This document shows positions 1 to 8,354 of a stretch of DNA of 64,000 nucleotides, piece by piece. The stretch is from Pseudomonas sp. PDM18. GTDB taxonomy: Bacteria; Pseudomonadota; Gammaproteobacteria; Pseudomonadales; Pseudomonadaceae. The notes below the pieces were generated by a model. It was not told where the DNA came from and did not search any database. It saw only the letters and a program-made list of their open reading frames with translations. The first letter of the stretch is position 1. Every line of letters begins with the position of its first letter. The stretch spans positions 235,678 to 299,677 of the forward strand of contig NZ_JACVBX010000009.1 in NCBI RefSeq assembly GCF_014852585.1, written 5' to 3'. A program made the translations under genes and the position numbers.

Positions 1-345
1 CTCGCTCCTACGAAAAGCCGCACACCGCTCTGGCTCTGGCTCTGGCTCAGAAAGAATTCCAGAGAAATACCCGCGCACTCCGAACGCCCCGTTCAGGAGG
101 CCTCGTTGAATTGGAGTTTCAGGGGTTGAGCGACATGGATGTCGCGAGAGCGTTGTCTGGCCAGGGATGGCCCGTCAACGCGGGCCCCTGAAACTTCGAT
201 TCAACGAGGGTATTTTCCGCCTAGGCGAAAAACCGGATGTCCGGGGCAAGACCTTTGCCTACTTTGCGTCGTTTGGCAAAGTAGGTCGCCAGGGGGGGCG
301 AAACACGAAGTCCGCGCGCACGCCGAAGCGACGCAGAAATACCCA
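1..345. repeat. Composite dispersed repeat, copy 1 (left edge cut)
   Basis: This gene-free stretch is the first of two copies of a composite repeat; the other is at 31784-32040. Order of modules: the end of a REP palindrome (1-12), a GGCTCT-type hexamer tract (about 31-48), a shared CCAGAGAAATA segment, then a conserved block from about 200 containing two hairpins, CCGGA-TG-TCCGG and CCTACTTTGC/GCAAAGTAGG (about 258-294). Compared with copy 2, this copy carries an extra 109-bp inverted-repeat element (101-209). Short reading frames here code for peptides like KTFAYFASFGKVG or its antisense, but they exist only because the repeat is conserved at the DNA level. Confidence 0.8.
101..209. repeat. 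109-bp inverted-repeat element with two inner hairpins
   Basis: The arms at 101-125 and 185-209 are 25 bp each and match at 23 of 25 positions as inverted repeats. Between them sit two further palindromes: GCGACAT-gg-ATGTCGC (130-145) and a longer stem joining GCGTTG/GGCCA with TGGCC/CAACGC (about 150-181). A single strand would fold as a three-way junction. The element is absent from the otherwise parallel copy of the composite repeat at 31784-32040, so it looks like a small mobile insertion or an unusual REP-like unit. No protein is encoded. Function unknown. Confidence 0.75.
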
Positions 346-438
346 AGCTAACGCAGCAATACAGGACCAACATCGGGGCGGAAAGAGGCGCCGGCCCTGC
401 CGGCGGATCGCGGGCAGGGCCCGCTCCTACAGGGAGCA

Positions 439-630
439 CTAGATCTTCACATTCCCCCGCGGCCCCGCTACCGCCCAGATAATCAGGCCCAGCACCGGCA
501 GGATGACGATCACCAGAATCCAGATGATCTTCATCGACATCTCGGCGTTGCTTTTCACCACGTTGATGATCGCCCAGATATCCAGGGCAAAGATGATCAG
601 GCTGATCAGGCCACTCAGGGTCGAACCCAT
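439..630 (-). CDS. PLDc_N-domain mini membrane protein
   Basis: A 63-residue protein made almost entirely of two hydrophobic helices (about residues 8-25 and 33-56). The sequence LDIWAIINVVKS followed by a helix ending in WAVAGPRG is the pattern of the PLDc_N family, the membrane anchor found at the N-terminus of bacterial cardiolipin synthases but also as free-standing small proteins. No phospholipase catalytic domain follows, so an enzymatic role is not supported. It lies downstream of mtnC with 85 bp between, in the same direction, and could be the last gene of that unit. Function of stand-alone members is unknown. Confidence 0.75.
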   Translation of the reverse strand: MGSTLSGLISLIIFALDIWAIINVVKSNAEMSMKIIWILVIVILPVLGLIIWAVAGPRGNVKI

Positions 631-715
631 ATAGAAGATCCCTCTATGCGATTGTCGGCCTGATCAGCATAGCCGCCCGCGCCGCAACGGCACGGGCGTA
701 AGCCAACAGTGGCGC

Positions 716-1399
716 TCAGACCCGCGCCGGGTCGATCACCGCAAAGCTGGCCACGGTGTCGTGGCCTTCCAACACACCGCCCTCGCGGGCCAGGCCGATA
801 GTCTGCAGGCCGGCCAGCTGCGCGGCGTCCAGCTCCTGGACCACGTCGGACAGGAAGAGGATTTCCTCGCCCGGCAGGCCGATGGCAGCGGCGATGCGCT
901 GGTAGGAATCAGCCTCGCGCTTGGGCCCGCTGGTGGTGTCGAAGTAGCCGGAGAACAGCGGCGACAGGTCGCCGGCCTCGGAGCAGCCGAAGATCAGCTT
1001 CTGCGCCTGGATCGAGCCGGAGGAATAGACGTACAGCTGGTAGCCCTCGGCGTGCCACTGGCGCAGCGCGTCGACAGCGTCCGGGTAGACGTGGCCCTTG
1101 AGTTGACCGGCGCGGTAGCCCTGCTCCCAGACCATGCCCTGCAACGCTTTGAGTGGCGTGGCCTTGCGGTCTTCGGCGATCCAGCCGAGGAGGATTTCGA
1201 TGCAGCGGTCGGTGTCGGCGTTCGCCTCGCCGCTGTCGGCGCGCACAGCAGCCAGCTGCTCGGCTACGGCGGGCTCGGCGGCGTGCTCGCGCACGTAGTC
1301 CGGCAGGTGCGCGGCGGCATAGGGGAAGAGCACGTCGAAGACGAAGCTGACTGCGCTGGTGGTGCCTTCGATGTCAGTGAGGATGACCTTGATTGTCAT
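716..1399 (-). CDS. mtnC: Enolase-phosphatase E1 (methionine salvage)
   Basis: MtnC converts 2,3-diketo-5-methylthiopentyl-1-phosphate through an enolised intermediate to the acireductone, the substrate of MtnD. The 227-residue protein is a HAD-superfamily phosphatase: motif I is [11 protein letters not shown] near the N-terminus, motif II is the YSSGS stretch in the middle, and the acidic motif III is [13 protein letters not shown]. The start at MTIKV is preferred over longer in-frame starts because a CTGGAG ribosome site lies just upstream and the added residues would come from a repeat. It sits downstream of mtnD and mtnB in the same direction, separated from mtnD by a 217-bp gap filled with a dispersed repeat. 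Confidence 0.93.
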   Translation of the reverse strand: MTIKVILTDIEGTTSAVSFVFDVLFPYAAAHLPDYVREHAAEPAVAEQLAAVRADSGEANADTDRCIEILLGWIAEDRKATPLKALQGMVWEQGYRAGQLKGHVYPDAVDALRQWHAEGYQLYVYSSGSIQAQKLIFGCSEAGDLSPLFSGYFDTTSGPKREADSYQRIAAAIGLPGEEILFLSDVVQELDAAQLAGLQTIGLAREGGVLEGHDTVASFAVIDPARV

Positions 1400-1435
1400 G
1401 GGAACTCCAGGAAAGCTGAACGGCTCGTGCAAGAG

Positions 1436-1568
1436 CCCCCTCACCCCCTCCCTCTCCCTGAAGGGAGAGGGAGCCGTATGTGCCAATTGAAGCCAGAGTG
1501 TCAGCCGGCACCGACCAGTCCCCTCTCCCTTCGGAGCGGGGCGCGTAGCTAGGGTTAGGGAGAGGGTG
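1436..1568. repeat. CCCTCACCC...CTCTCCC inverted-repeat element (family C)
   Basis: A two-armed element of about 130 bp: a left arm rich in CCCTCACCC and CTCTCCC, a middle section containing GTCAGCCGGCA, and a right arm ending GGGTTAGGGAGAGGG. The same architecture, including the GTCAGCC core, recurs at 22017-22131 and, in part, at 32105-32187; arm-only or diverged versions lie at 35807-35845 and 36500-36619. It separates mtnD from mtnC, which are otherwise an operon. It looks like a non-autonomous, MITE-like repeat that folds into a long hairpin. Confidence 0.75.
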
Positions 1569-1616
1569 GTTCAGGTAACGACGATACTTGGACGCGAACA
1601 CGCTCGCGCAATAGTT

Positions 1617-2162
1617 TCAGTCTTCCAGCAACGGAAACCGCTTGGCGATCTCGTCACCGGTGAACTTCGCAACCCAGCCCTCGGCGTTGTTGAACAGACG
1701 GATGGCGACGAAGTGCGGGCGCTCGCCCATGTCGAACCAGTGGCGAGTTCCGGCGGGAACCGAGATCAGGTCGTTCTTCTCGCACTGCACGGCATAGACG
1801 TGATCCTCAATGTGCAGGGTGAACAGCCCTCGGCCGGCGACGAAGAAGCGCACCTCGTCCTCCCCGTGGCGGTGCTCGTCGAGGAACTTGGCGCGCAACT
1901 CGTCCTTCTGCGGATGGTCGGCGGTGAGGCTGACGACGTCGACGGTGACGTAGCCCTCTTCTTCCTGCAGGCGGCGAATCTCGTGCTGGTAGGCAGCGAT
2001 CACTTCTTCCTGGCTGGCGCCGGGGACGATGGGGGCGTTGGCCGCCCAGCGCTGGAAGCGCACGCCCAGCTCGCCCAGGGTGGAGGCGATGTCCTCGGCA
2101 TGGGTCAGCAGCTTCAGTGGCTGCTCGGGGTTGGATTCGTGATAGACGGTCAGGCTGCTCAT
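1617..2162 (-). CDS. mtnD: Acireductone dioxygenase (methionine salvage)
   Basis: MtnD oxidises the acireductone to 4-methylthio-2-oxobutanoate plus formate (Fe form), the last carbon-skeleton step before transamination to methionine. The 181-residue cupin shows the metal ligands in order: His97 and His99, Glu103 within EHRHGEDEVRFF, and His141 in GTRHWFDMG. The start at MSSLTVY is chosen because it gives the normal family length; upstream in-frame codons would extend into the 3' end of mtnB. The neighbours mtnB (47 bp upstream) and mtnC complete this branch of the pathway. Confidence 0.95.
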   Translation of the reverse strand: MSSLTVYHESNPEQPLKLLTHAEDIASTLGELGVRFQRWAANAPIVPGASQEEVIAAYQHEIRRLQEEEGYVTVDVVSLTADHPQKDELRAKFLDEHRHGEDEVRFFVAGRGLFTLHIEDHVYAVQCEKNDLISVPAGTRHWFDMGERPHFVAIRLFNNAEGWVAKFTGDEIAKRFPLLED

Positions 2163-2209
2163 GGTCGTTATCCTTCTGGGCTGTTTCCGCAAAAGCGGGC
2201 CGGATTCGC

Positions 2210-2836
2210 TCAGCGCGTGCCGCCGCGAAGGCTCAGTACTTTCAGTTCGCATTCGAAGAGGAATTCGAAGGCTTCGATCTGGCGCAGGGCATCGGCCATG
2301 CGTGGGCCCCAAGTGTACAGGCCGTGGCCGCGGATCAGGTAACCGGGGCAGTCCGGATGCGCATCGAGCCAGGGCTGTACCTGGGCGGCCAGGCGCGCGA
2401 TGTCCTGGTCGTTGTCGAAGATCGGCACGGTCACGCGGCCTTCGTGGGTGGTGACGCCGCTGAAGGCCTTCTGTAGCTCGTAGTCCTCCAGCTCCAGGCG
2501 GTCGCCGGCGGTCAGGCGCGACAGCACGGTAGCGTTGACCGAATGGGTGTGCAGCACCGCACCGATCTCCGCGCGCCAGGCGTAGAGCTGGGTGTGCAGC
2601 AGGGTTTCCGCCGAAGGCTTCTTGCCGGGCTCCAGGCTGTTGCCGGAAAGATCCGTTTCCAGCACGTCGTCCTCGCCAAGCTGGCCCTTGTGCTTGCCGG
2701 AGACGGTGAGCAGCGCGCGGGCGGCCGCCAGGCGCGCCGAGTAGTTGCTGCTGGTGGCCGGCGACCAGCCGCGGCCATAGAGGAAGCGGCCGGCGTCGAT
2801 GATCTGCCGGGTCAGCTGTTCACGGGTGTCGTTCAT
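2210..2836 (-). CDS. mtnB: Methylthioribulose-1-phosphate dehydratase
   Basis: MtnB dehydrates 5-methylthioribulose-1-phosphate to the diketo compound used by MtnC. The 208-residue protein is a class II aldolase fold: SSNYSARL near the N-terminus, the zinc-binding LHTHSVNAT (HxH) in the middle, and RGHGLYTWG near the C-terminus supplying a third histidine. Its first 17 bases overlap the end of the upstream MFS gene, so the two are probably translationally coupled. The isomerase (mtnA) and the nucleosidase or phosphorylase of the pathway are not in this window. Confidence 0.94.
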   Translation of the reverse strand: MNDTREQLTRQIIDAGRFLYGRGWSPATSSNYSARLAAARALLTVSGKHKGQLGEDDVLETDLSGNSLEPGKKPSAETLLHTQLYAWRAEIGAVLHTHSVNATVLSRLTAGDRLELEDYELQKAFSGVTTHEGRVTVPIFDNDQDIARLAAQVQPWLDAHPDCPGYLIRGHGLYTWGPRMADALRQIEAFEFLFECELKVLSLRGGTR

Positions 2837-3980
2837 GCGGGTCCTCGTTCAGACGGGTCCAGATGATGAAGGCGGCGGCCAGCGCGGCAAGGCTGGCGAT
2901 GGAGAAGGTCCAGGCCGGGCCAAGGCTACCCCAGCTGTAGCCGGAGTAAAGCGCGCCCAGCGCGCCGCCGGTCCCCGCCAGCGCGGCGTAGAGCGCCTGG
3001 CCCTGGCCCTGCTGGCGCGCCTGGAAGCTGCGCTGGACGAAATGGATAGCGGCGGCGTGGAAGCTGCCGAAGGTTGCCGCGTGCAGCAACTGGGCGAACA
3101 GCAATACCGACAGGTGCCCGGCCAGCGTGCCCAGCAGCAGCCAGCGCAAGGCCGCCAGCAGGAAGCTCGCCACCAGCACCTGGCGCAGGGAAAAACGCTT
3201 GAGCAGGCGCGGCATGACCAGGAACAGCAGCACCTCGGCCACCACGCCCAGCGCCCAGAGCTGGCCGATCAGGCCACGGGCATAGCCGAGCGCTTCCAGG
3301 TGCAGGGTCAGGAAGGTGTAGTACGGGCCGTGGGACAGCTGCATCAGGCACACGCAGAGATAAAACGCGAGCACGCCGGGCTTGAGCAGTTGCTGACGGA
3401 AGCCACCGGCGCTGGCTTCGTCCTGCCGCGCCGGCGGCTGGGCGTTCGGCACCCACCAGCTGGCCCCGACGATGCCGAGCATGATCGCCAGCAACGCCAG
3501 CGGATAGGCGTCCAGGCTGGCAAACTCGAACAATCTGCCCAGACCGACCACGGTGCAGATGAAGCCTATGGAACCCCACAGGCGGATGCGGCTGTAGCTC
3601 TCGGTGCGCCCACTCAGGTGCGCCAGGGTGATCACTTCGAACTGAGGCAGCACCGCGTGCCAGAAGAACGCGTGCCCGGCCATGATCAGCGCCAGCCAGG
3701 CATAGCTGTGGCCGAGGAATATGCCGGCGAAGCACAGCGCCGTGCACACCGCGCCAAAGCGCACGATGGCCAGCCGCTGGCCGCTGCGGTCGCCCAGCCA
3801 CCCCCACAGGTTCGGCGCCACGCAGCGCATCAGCATGGGGATGGCGACCAGCTCGCCGATGCGCGCGCTGGAGAAGCCCAGGTGATGGAAATACAGCGCG
3901 AGGAACGGCGCCGTCCCGCCCAGCAGGCAGAAGTAGAAGAAGTAGAAACTGGACAACCGCCAGTAAGGGACCTGCGTCAT
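2820..3980 (-). CDS. MFS_1-like transporter in the methionine-salvage operon
   Basis: A 386-residue, about 12-helix major facilitator of the MFS_1-like (HcaT/nucleoside-permease-type) group; the opening SSFYFFYFCLLGGTAPFLALYF and the loop GWLGDRSGQR are typical. It corresponds by position to PA1682. The 3' end overlaps mtnB by 17 bp, and aroC ends 55 bp upstream, so it belongs to the salvage transcription unit. This suggests, but does not show, transport of a methylthio-sugar, nucleoside or related metabolite. The substrate cannot be read from the sequence; aromatic acids are an alternative given aroC next door and the HcaT likeness. Confidence 0.85.
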   Translation of the reverse strand: MTQVPYWRLSSFYFFYFCLLGGTAPFLALYFHHLGFSSARIGELVAIPMLMRCVAPNLWGWLGDRSGQRLAIVRFGAVCTALCFAGIFLGHSYAWLALIMAGHAFFWHAVLPQFEVITLAHLSGRTESYSRIRLWGSIGFICTVVGLGRLFEFASLDAYPLALLAIMLGIVGASWWVPNAQPPARQDEASAGGFRQQLLKPGVLAFYLCVCLMQLSHGPYYTFLTLHLEALGYARGLIGQLWALGVVAEVLLFLVMPRLLKRFSLRQVLVASFLLAALRWLLLGTLAGHLSVLLFAQLLHAATFGSFHAAAIHFVQRSFQARQQGQGQALYAALAGTGGALGALYSGYSWGSLGPAWTFSIASLAALAAAFIIWTRLNEDPHERHP

Positions 3981-4035
3981 CGGCGGCGCGACGAACCTTC
4001 CGCGAACCGGTTGGCCCGCGGAAGGTTCAGGTCGA

Positions 4036-5127
4036 TCAGAGCTGACCGAGGACCGGAGTGCCGACCTTCACGTCGGCATTCTGCGCGCGATGACGCAGCA
4101 GATGGTCGAGCAGCACGATGGCCATCATCGCCTCGGCGATGGGGGTCGCGCGGATGCCCACGCACGGGTCGTGGCGGCCCTTGGTGATCACGTCCACCGG
4201 GTTGCCGTTCACGTCGATGGAACGGCCGGGGGTGGTGATGCTGGAGGTCGGCTTGAGCGCCAGGTGGGCGACGATCGGCTGGCCGGAGGAGATGCCGCCG
4301 AGGATGCCGCCGGCATTGTTCGACAGGAAGCCTTCCGGGGTCAGCTCGTCGCGGTGCTCGGTCCCGCGCTGGGCGACGCTGGCGAAGCCGGCGCCGATCT
4401 CTACGCCCTTCACCGCATTGATGCTCATCAGCGCGTGGGCCAGTTCGGCATCCAGGCGGTCGAAGATCGGCTCGCCCAGGCCCGGCGGCACGCCTTCGGC
4501 GACCACGGTGATCTTCGCGCCGACCGAATCCTGGTCACGGCGCAGCTGGTCCATGTAGGCCTCCAGCTCCGGGACCTTGTCCGGGTCGGGGCTGAAGAAG
4601 GCGTTCTCTTCGACGCTGTCCCAGGTCTTGAAGGGGATTTCGATCGGGCCGAGCTGGCTCATGTAGCCGCGCACGCGGATGCCCATGCCTGCCAGCACCT
4701 TCTTGGCGATGGCGCCGGCGGCCACGCGCATGGCGGTCTCGCGCGCCGAGGAGCGGCCGCCGCCACGGTAGTCGCGCACACCGTACTTGTGGTGGTAGGT
4801 GTAGTCGGCGTGGGCCGGGCGGAACAGGTCCTTGATCGCCGAGTAGTCCTTGGACTTCTGGTCGGTATTGCGGATAAGCAGGCCGATCGGGGTGCCGGTG
4901 GTCTTGCCCTCGAACACGCCGGAGAGAATTTCCACCTCGTCGGCTTCCTGCCGCTGGGTGGTGTGGCGACTGGTGCCGGGCTTGCGGCGGTCCAGGTCGC
5001 GCTGCAGGTCTTCCAGGGAAATCTCCAGGCCGGGCGGGCAGCCGTCGACGATGGCGACCAGCGCCGGGCCGTGGCTTTCGCCAGCGGTGGTGACGGTGAA
5101 CAGCTTGCCGTAGGTGTTGCCGGACAT
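4036..5127 (-). CDS. aroC: Chorismate synthase
   Basis: Chorismate synthase carries out the last shikimate-pathway step, the reduced-FMN-dependent 1,4-elimination of phosphate from EPSP to give chorismate. The 363-residue protein has the family hallmarks [14 protein letters not shown] near the N-terminus, [20 protein letters not shown] in the middle, and the C-terminal [16 protein letters not shown]. Length equals that of other pseudomonad enzymes. The start at [10 protein letters not shown] is chosen by family alignment; an upstream in-frame start adds 31 unconserved residues. It is followed in the same direction by the MFS gene and mtnBDC. Confidence 0.97.
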   Translation of the reverse strand: MSGNTYGKLFTVTTAGESHGPALVAIVDGCPPGLEISLEDLQRDLDRRKPGTSRHTTQRQEADEVEILSGVFEGKTTGTPIGLLIRNTDQKSKDYSAIKDLFRPAHADYTYHHKYGVRDYRGGGRSSARETAMRVAAGAIAKKVLAGMGIRVRGYMSQLGPIEIPFKTWDSVEENAFFSPDPDKVPELEAYMDQLRRDQDSVGAKITVVAEGVPPGLGEPIFDRLDAELAHALMSINAVKGVEIGAGFASVAQRGTEHRDELTPEGFLSNNAGGILGGISSGQPIVAHLALKPTSSITTPGRSIDVNGNPVDVITKGRHDPCVGIRATPIAEAMMAIVLLDHLLRHRAQNADVKVGTPVLGQL

Positions 5128-5250
5128 GCGAGGCTCCGCGAAAAGACTGGGATTCGAAAAGGCCGAGCAGTATACCTGCGTCAATCCGCCCTGCGAACCT
5201 TCGCGGCCCGCGAGGATCAAAGCGCCATCAGCCCCATCGTGAAGTCATCG

Positions 5251-6270
5251 ATGCGCCGTCTCGCCCTGTTCTACTTCCTGCTCATTTCTTCCTTTGCCCA
5301 GGCAGCCCCCACCAGCATCCTGCAACGCCCCTATGACCTGGACACAGGTCACGGTGTGCTGGGCGGCACGATGCTGCTGCCGCAGACTGACAGTCCACCA
5401 CCGGTGGCCCTGCTGATCGCCGGCTCCGGCCCCACCGACCGCGACGGCAACAACCCCGAGGGCGGGCAGAACGCCTACCTGCGCAAACTGGCCGAGGCGC
5501 TGGCGGAGAATGGCATCGCCAGCGTGCGCTACGACAAGCGCGGCGTGGCCCGCAGCCTGCCCGCGGCGCCGCGCGAGGAAGAACTCAGCGTCGAGGCCTA
5601 CGTCCGCGACGTGGTGGCCTGGAGCGACAAGCTGGCCCACGACCCGCGCTTCGGCCGGCAGATTCTCATCGGCCACAGCGAAGGCGCGCTGATCGCCAGC
5701 CTCGCCGCGCCGCAAACCCACGCCGAGGCCCTGATTTCCCTGGCCGGCAGCGCCCGCCCGATCGGCGAAGTCCTGCGCGAGCAGTTGCAGGGCCGCCTGC
5801 CCCCGCCCCTGCTGGCGCAAGCCGACCAACTGATCGACGGCCTGCAGGCCGGGCAATTGCAGCCCAGGGTGCCGGAGCCGCTGAAAGTGCTGTTCCGTCC
5901 CAGCGTGCAGCCGTACCTGATTTCGCTGTTCCGCCAGGACCCCGCCCACGCCTTCGCCGCGCTCAAGCTGCCCACCCTGATCCTTCAAGGCACCAACGAC
6001 ATCCAGGTGGGTGTCGAGGATGCCCAGGCGCTCAAGCGCGCCAAGCCCGACAGCGACTTCCACCTGATCTCGGGGATGAACCACATCCTGCGCATCGTTC
6101 CGACCAGCGGTCCGCAGCAACTCGCCTCCTACAACAACCCCAACCTGCCGCTGGCCCGCGAGCTGGTGCAGCGCGTCACGGCGTTCATCCGGCAGGCGCA
6201 GACCCTGCCTGGAGGCACGCTGGCGGAATCTGGAGCGAACGTCTCAAGAAATCCGCCGCTGCGTCGATAA
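5251..6270 (+). CDS. Exported alpha/beta hydrolase
   Basis: A 339-residue serine hydrolase with a signal peptide (FYFLLISSFAQAA, cleavage near residue 19). The alpha/beta-hydrolase fold is shown by SGPTDRDGNNP (about 59-69, oxyanion region), the nucleophile elbow GHSEG (Ser143), and a late GMNHIL that likely supplies the catalytic histidine. It resembles the periplasmic YgjR/FrsA-like dienelactone-hydrolase group. The ATG is chosen because it opens the signal peptide; a GTG four codons upstream is possible and neither has a strong ribosome site. Ortholog position PA1680. Substrate unknown. Confidence 0.8.
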   Translation: MRRLALFYFLLISSFAQAAPTSILQRPYDLDTGHGVLGGTMLLPQTDSPPPVALLIAGSGPTDRDGNNPEGGQNAYLRKLAEALAENGIASVRYDKRGVARSLPAAPREEELSVEAYVRDVVAWSDKLAHDPRFGRQILIGHSEGALIASLAAPQTHAEALISLAGSARPIGEVLREQLQGRLPPPLLAQADQLIDGLQAGQLQPRVPEPLKVLFRPSVQPYLISLFRQDPAHAFAALKLPTLILQGTNDIQVGVEDAQALKRAKPDSDFHLISGMNHILRIVPTSGPQQLASYNNPNLPLARELVQRVTAFIRQAQTLPGGTLAESGANVSRNPPLRR

Positions 6271-6319
6271 ACCACGGGAGAGCCCTGGTCACGCCCACCA
6301 GGCCCCGAGGTAGATCCCC

Positions 6320-7099
6320 ATGACCGAAGCCGAACAGACCGCCGTCGCCGCCGACGAGGCCGCCGCCCGCCCGCACCCGTGGGCCGAGCTGGCGCCGGAA
6401 CACTATCGCCTGCTGCGCCTGGCGCCGCTGCCCACCGACCGCACTACCGGCGCGCGCCCGCTGCGCTTCGTCCAGCTGGGCCGGGTGGAACGCCACAACG
6501 CCGAGCAGAGCCTGCTGCGCCTGACCGTTCAGGTGCCCGGCCAGGTGCTGCGCAAGGAAGTGAACCTGCTGGAGGTCTGGGCGGACCACCGCAACAAGGA
6601 AGTGCGCTTTGGCGCCGATTCAGGCTTTGCCACCGATCCGCTGAACCGCGGCCTCGGGCGCTTCCTGCTGGCCCAGGGAGTGGCCTGGGCGAAAAAGAAG
6701 TGGTCGCACTACCGCGTCGAGGGCGGCGCGCTGGCGATGAAGGACGCACCCAACGAAGAGGCCCGGCAACGCCGCGACCACTTCCTGCGCGCCCAGGGCT
6801 TCGACGTGATCTACGAAGATTCGCGGCTGCTGAAGGCGCGCTACAGCGTCGGCCGGGTCAGCGAGCTGTATGACGACTGGCACAAGGAGAAGGTGCAGAT
6901 ACTCCCGCTGCTGGAGGCCGGCTCCATGCTGGAACAGGCCGACCAGAACCTCGCCACCCAGTCCAACGAAATCCGCCGGCTGGAACAGCGCATCGAGACC
7001 TTCCGCCGCGACGACACCAGCCTGCGCTTCACCATTGCCTGCCTGACGGTGTTCGCCGTGTTCCAGGCGGGGTTGCTGATCTGGATCGCCACGCATTGA
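6320..7099 (+). CDS. GNAT-like protein with coiled coil and C-terminal membrane anchor
   Basis: A 259-residue protein of unknown function. Residues about 100-180 look like an acetyltransferase (GNAT) core: NRGLGRFLLAQGVAWAKKK resembles the acetyl-CoA-binding motif, followed by a region ending FLRAQGFDVIYE. Residues about 205-238 are heptad-rich (ADQNLATQSNEIRRLEQRIE) and suggest a coiled coil. The last 20 or so residues form one transmembrane helix with only a short tail, so the protein is probably tail-anchored to the inner membrane, facing the cytoplasm. A GAGGT ribosome site precedes the ATG. Ortholog position PA1679. Confidence 0.7.
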   Translation: MTEAEQTAVAADEAAARPHPWAELAPEHYRLLRLAPLPTDRTTGARPLRFVQLGRVERHNAEQSLLRLTVQVPGQVLRKEVNLLEVWADHRNKEVRFGADSGFATDPLNRGLGRFLLAQGVAWAKKKWSHYRVEGGALAMKDAPNEEARQRRDHFLRAQGFDVIYEDSRLLKARYSVGRVSELYDDWHKEKVQILPLLEAGSMLEQADQNLATQSNEIRRLEQRIETFRRDDTSLRFTIACLTVFAVFQAGLLIWIATH

Positions 7100-7170
7100 G
7101 CCATTGCGCCCCGCCGACGCATCGGCGAGGCCGTCGAGCGATCGCGCTGAACCCACCCGAAGCCGCTTTT

Positions 7171-7251
7171 TGTAGGAGCGAGCTTGCTCGCGAACCGCCC
7201 AGCCTCGTCGCGACTGGTGAGCCCTGTTCGCGAGCAAGCTCGCTCCTACAG
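7171..7251. repeat. REP pair in opposite orientation
   Basis: Two copies of a GTAGGAGCGAGCTTGCTCGC REP palindrome in head-to-head orientation, about 25 bp apart, between two convergent genes. Each contains the perfect palindrome GCGAGCAAGCTCGC. It could fold into a large hairpin and may serve as a transcription end for both genes. Confidence 0.9.
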
Positions 7252-7259
7252 GTTCGGAT

Positions 7260-8174
7260 TCAGGCGTTTACGCGGGACTTGAACAGCGCCTGGTGTTCGC
7301 GGCACTGCTGCGCCGAGAGCAGGAACACGCCATGGCCGCCGTACTCGAAGTCCAGCCAGGTGAAGTCCACTTCCGGATAAAGCGCCGCCACGTGCACCTG
7401 GCTGTTGCCCACTTCCACCACCAGCGTGCCGCGCTCGGTCAGGTGGTCCCCGGCCTCGGCCAGCATGCGCCGCACCAGGTCCAGGCCGTCGTTGCCGCAG
7501 GCCAGGCCCAGCTCGGGCTCGTGGTGGTACTCGGCCGGCATGTCGGCGAAGTCTTCGGCATCGACATAGGGCGGGTTCGACACGATCAGGTCGAAACGCT
7601 GGCCCGGCAGGCCTTCGAAACCATCGCCCTGCACGGTGTAGACGCGCTCGCCGAGCTCGTGGCGCTCGATGTTGATGTTGGCCACTTCCAGGGCGTCGAA
7701 CGACAGGTCGCCCAGCACCACCTCGGAGTCTGGGAAGGCGCTGGCACAGGCGATGCCGATACAGCCCGAGCCGGTGCACAGGTCGAGGATTCGCGCGGGG
7801 TCGGCCGCGAGCCAGGGCTCGAAGCGGCGTTCGATCAGCTCGGCGATGGGCGAACGCGGCACCAGCACGCGCTCATCCACCACGAAAGGCATGCCGCAGA
7901 ACCAGGCTTCGCCCAGCAGGTAGGCGGTGGGCACGCGCTCCTCGATACGCCGGCGCAACAGGTGCATCAGGTACTCGCGCTCCTTGTCCTCCAGGCGGCA
8001 GTCCAGGTAGGCATCGGCCATTTCCCAGGGCAGGTGCAGCGCGCCCAGCACCAGCTGGCGGGCTTCGTCCCAGGCGTTGTCGGTACCGTGGCCAAAGAAC
8101 AGTTCCTCGGCGTGGAAGCGGCTGACGGCCCAGCGGATGTGGTCACGCAGGGTCAGCAAACGGGATTCGGTCAC
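7260..8174 (-). CDS. prmB: Ribosomal protein uL3 N5-glutamine methyltransferase
   Basis: PrmB transfers methyl from S-adenosylmethionine to a glutamine of ribosomal protein L3, helping 50S assembly. The 304-residue protein has the SAM-binding [14 protein letters not shown] and the glutamine-pocket motif [12 protein letters not shown]. The N-terminal helical part ([10 protein letters not shown]...[12 protein letters not shown]) is the PrmB signature that distinguishes it from PrmC. The start is taken as a GTG with a GAGGA ribosome site; an ATG 28 codons further upstream would add residues not seen in the family. Ortholog position PA1678. Confidence 0.92.
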   Translation of the reverse strand: MTESRLLTLRDHIRWAVSRFHAEELFFGHGTDNAWDEARQLVLGALHLPWEMADAYLDCRLEDKEREYLMHLLRRRIEERVPTAYLLGEAWFCGMPFVVDERVLVPRSPIAELIERRFEPWLAADPARILDLCTGSGCIGIACASAFPDSEVVLGDLSFDALEVANINIERHELGERVYTVQGDGFEGLPGQRFDLIVSNPPYVDAEDFADMPAEYHHEPELGLACGNDGLDLVRRMLAEAGDHLTERGTLVVEVGNSQVHVAALYPEVDFTWLDFEYGGHGVFLLSAQQCREHQALFKSRVNA

Positions 8175-8354
8175 GGCAGCAGTCCTCGCAGCTCGCAAAA
8201 AGTGGCGCATTCTAGCGGAACGTGGGGGCTCTGGGGCGCCTCCGGGCGGTTCCGTCAAAGAATGCCATTACCACTTTGGCGCGAGTTCGCAAAGATTCAC
8301 AGCGGACGCGTTACGGCCCACAATGAGTGAACATGCATTTACAGGAGTCCAGAC

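Noticed and set aside
167..442. Small frames in the composite repeat giving KTFAYFASFGKVG-like peptides (also at 31815-32192 and antisense)
   Set aside because: The frames differ between copies outside the conserved block, and the conservation follows DNA hairpins; no ribosome site.
4090..5250. Long N-terminal extension of the exported hydrolase frame
   Set aside because: It runs antisense through aroC; the signal peptide marks the real start near 5251.
7171..7251. REP pairs considered as a CRISPR array
   Set aside because: Only two palindromic units in opposite orientation with no regular spacers or cas genes.
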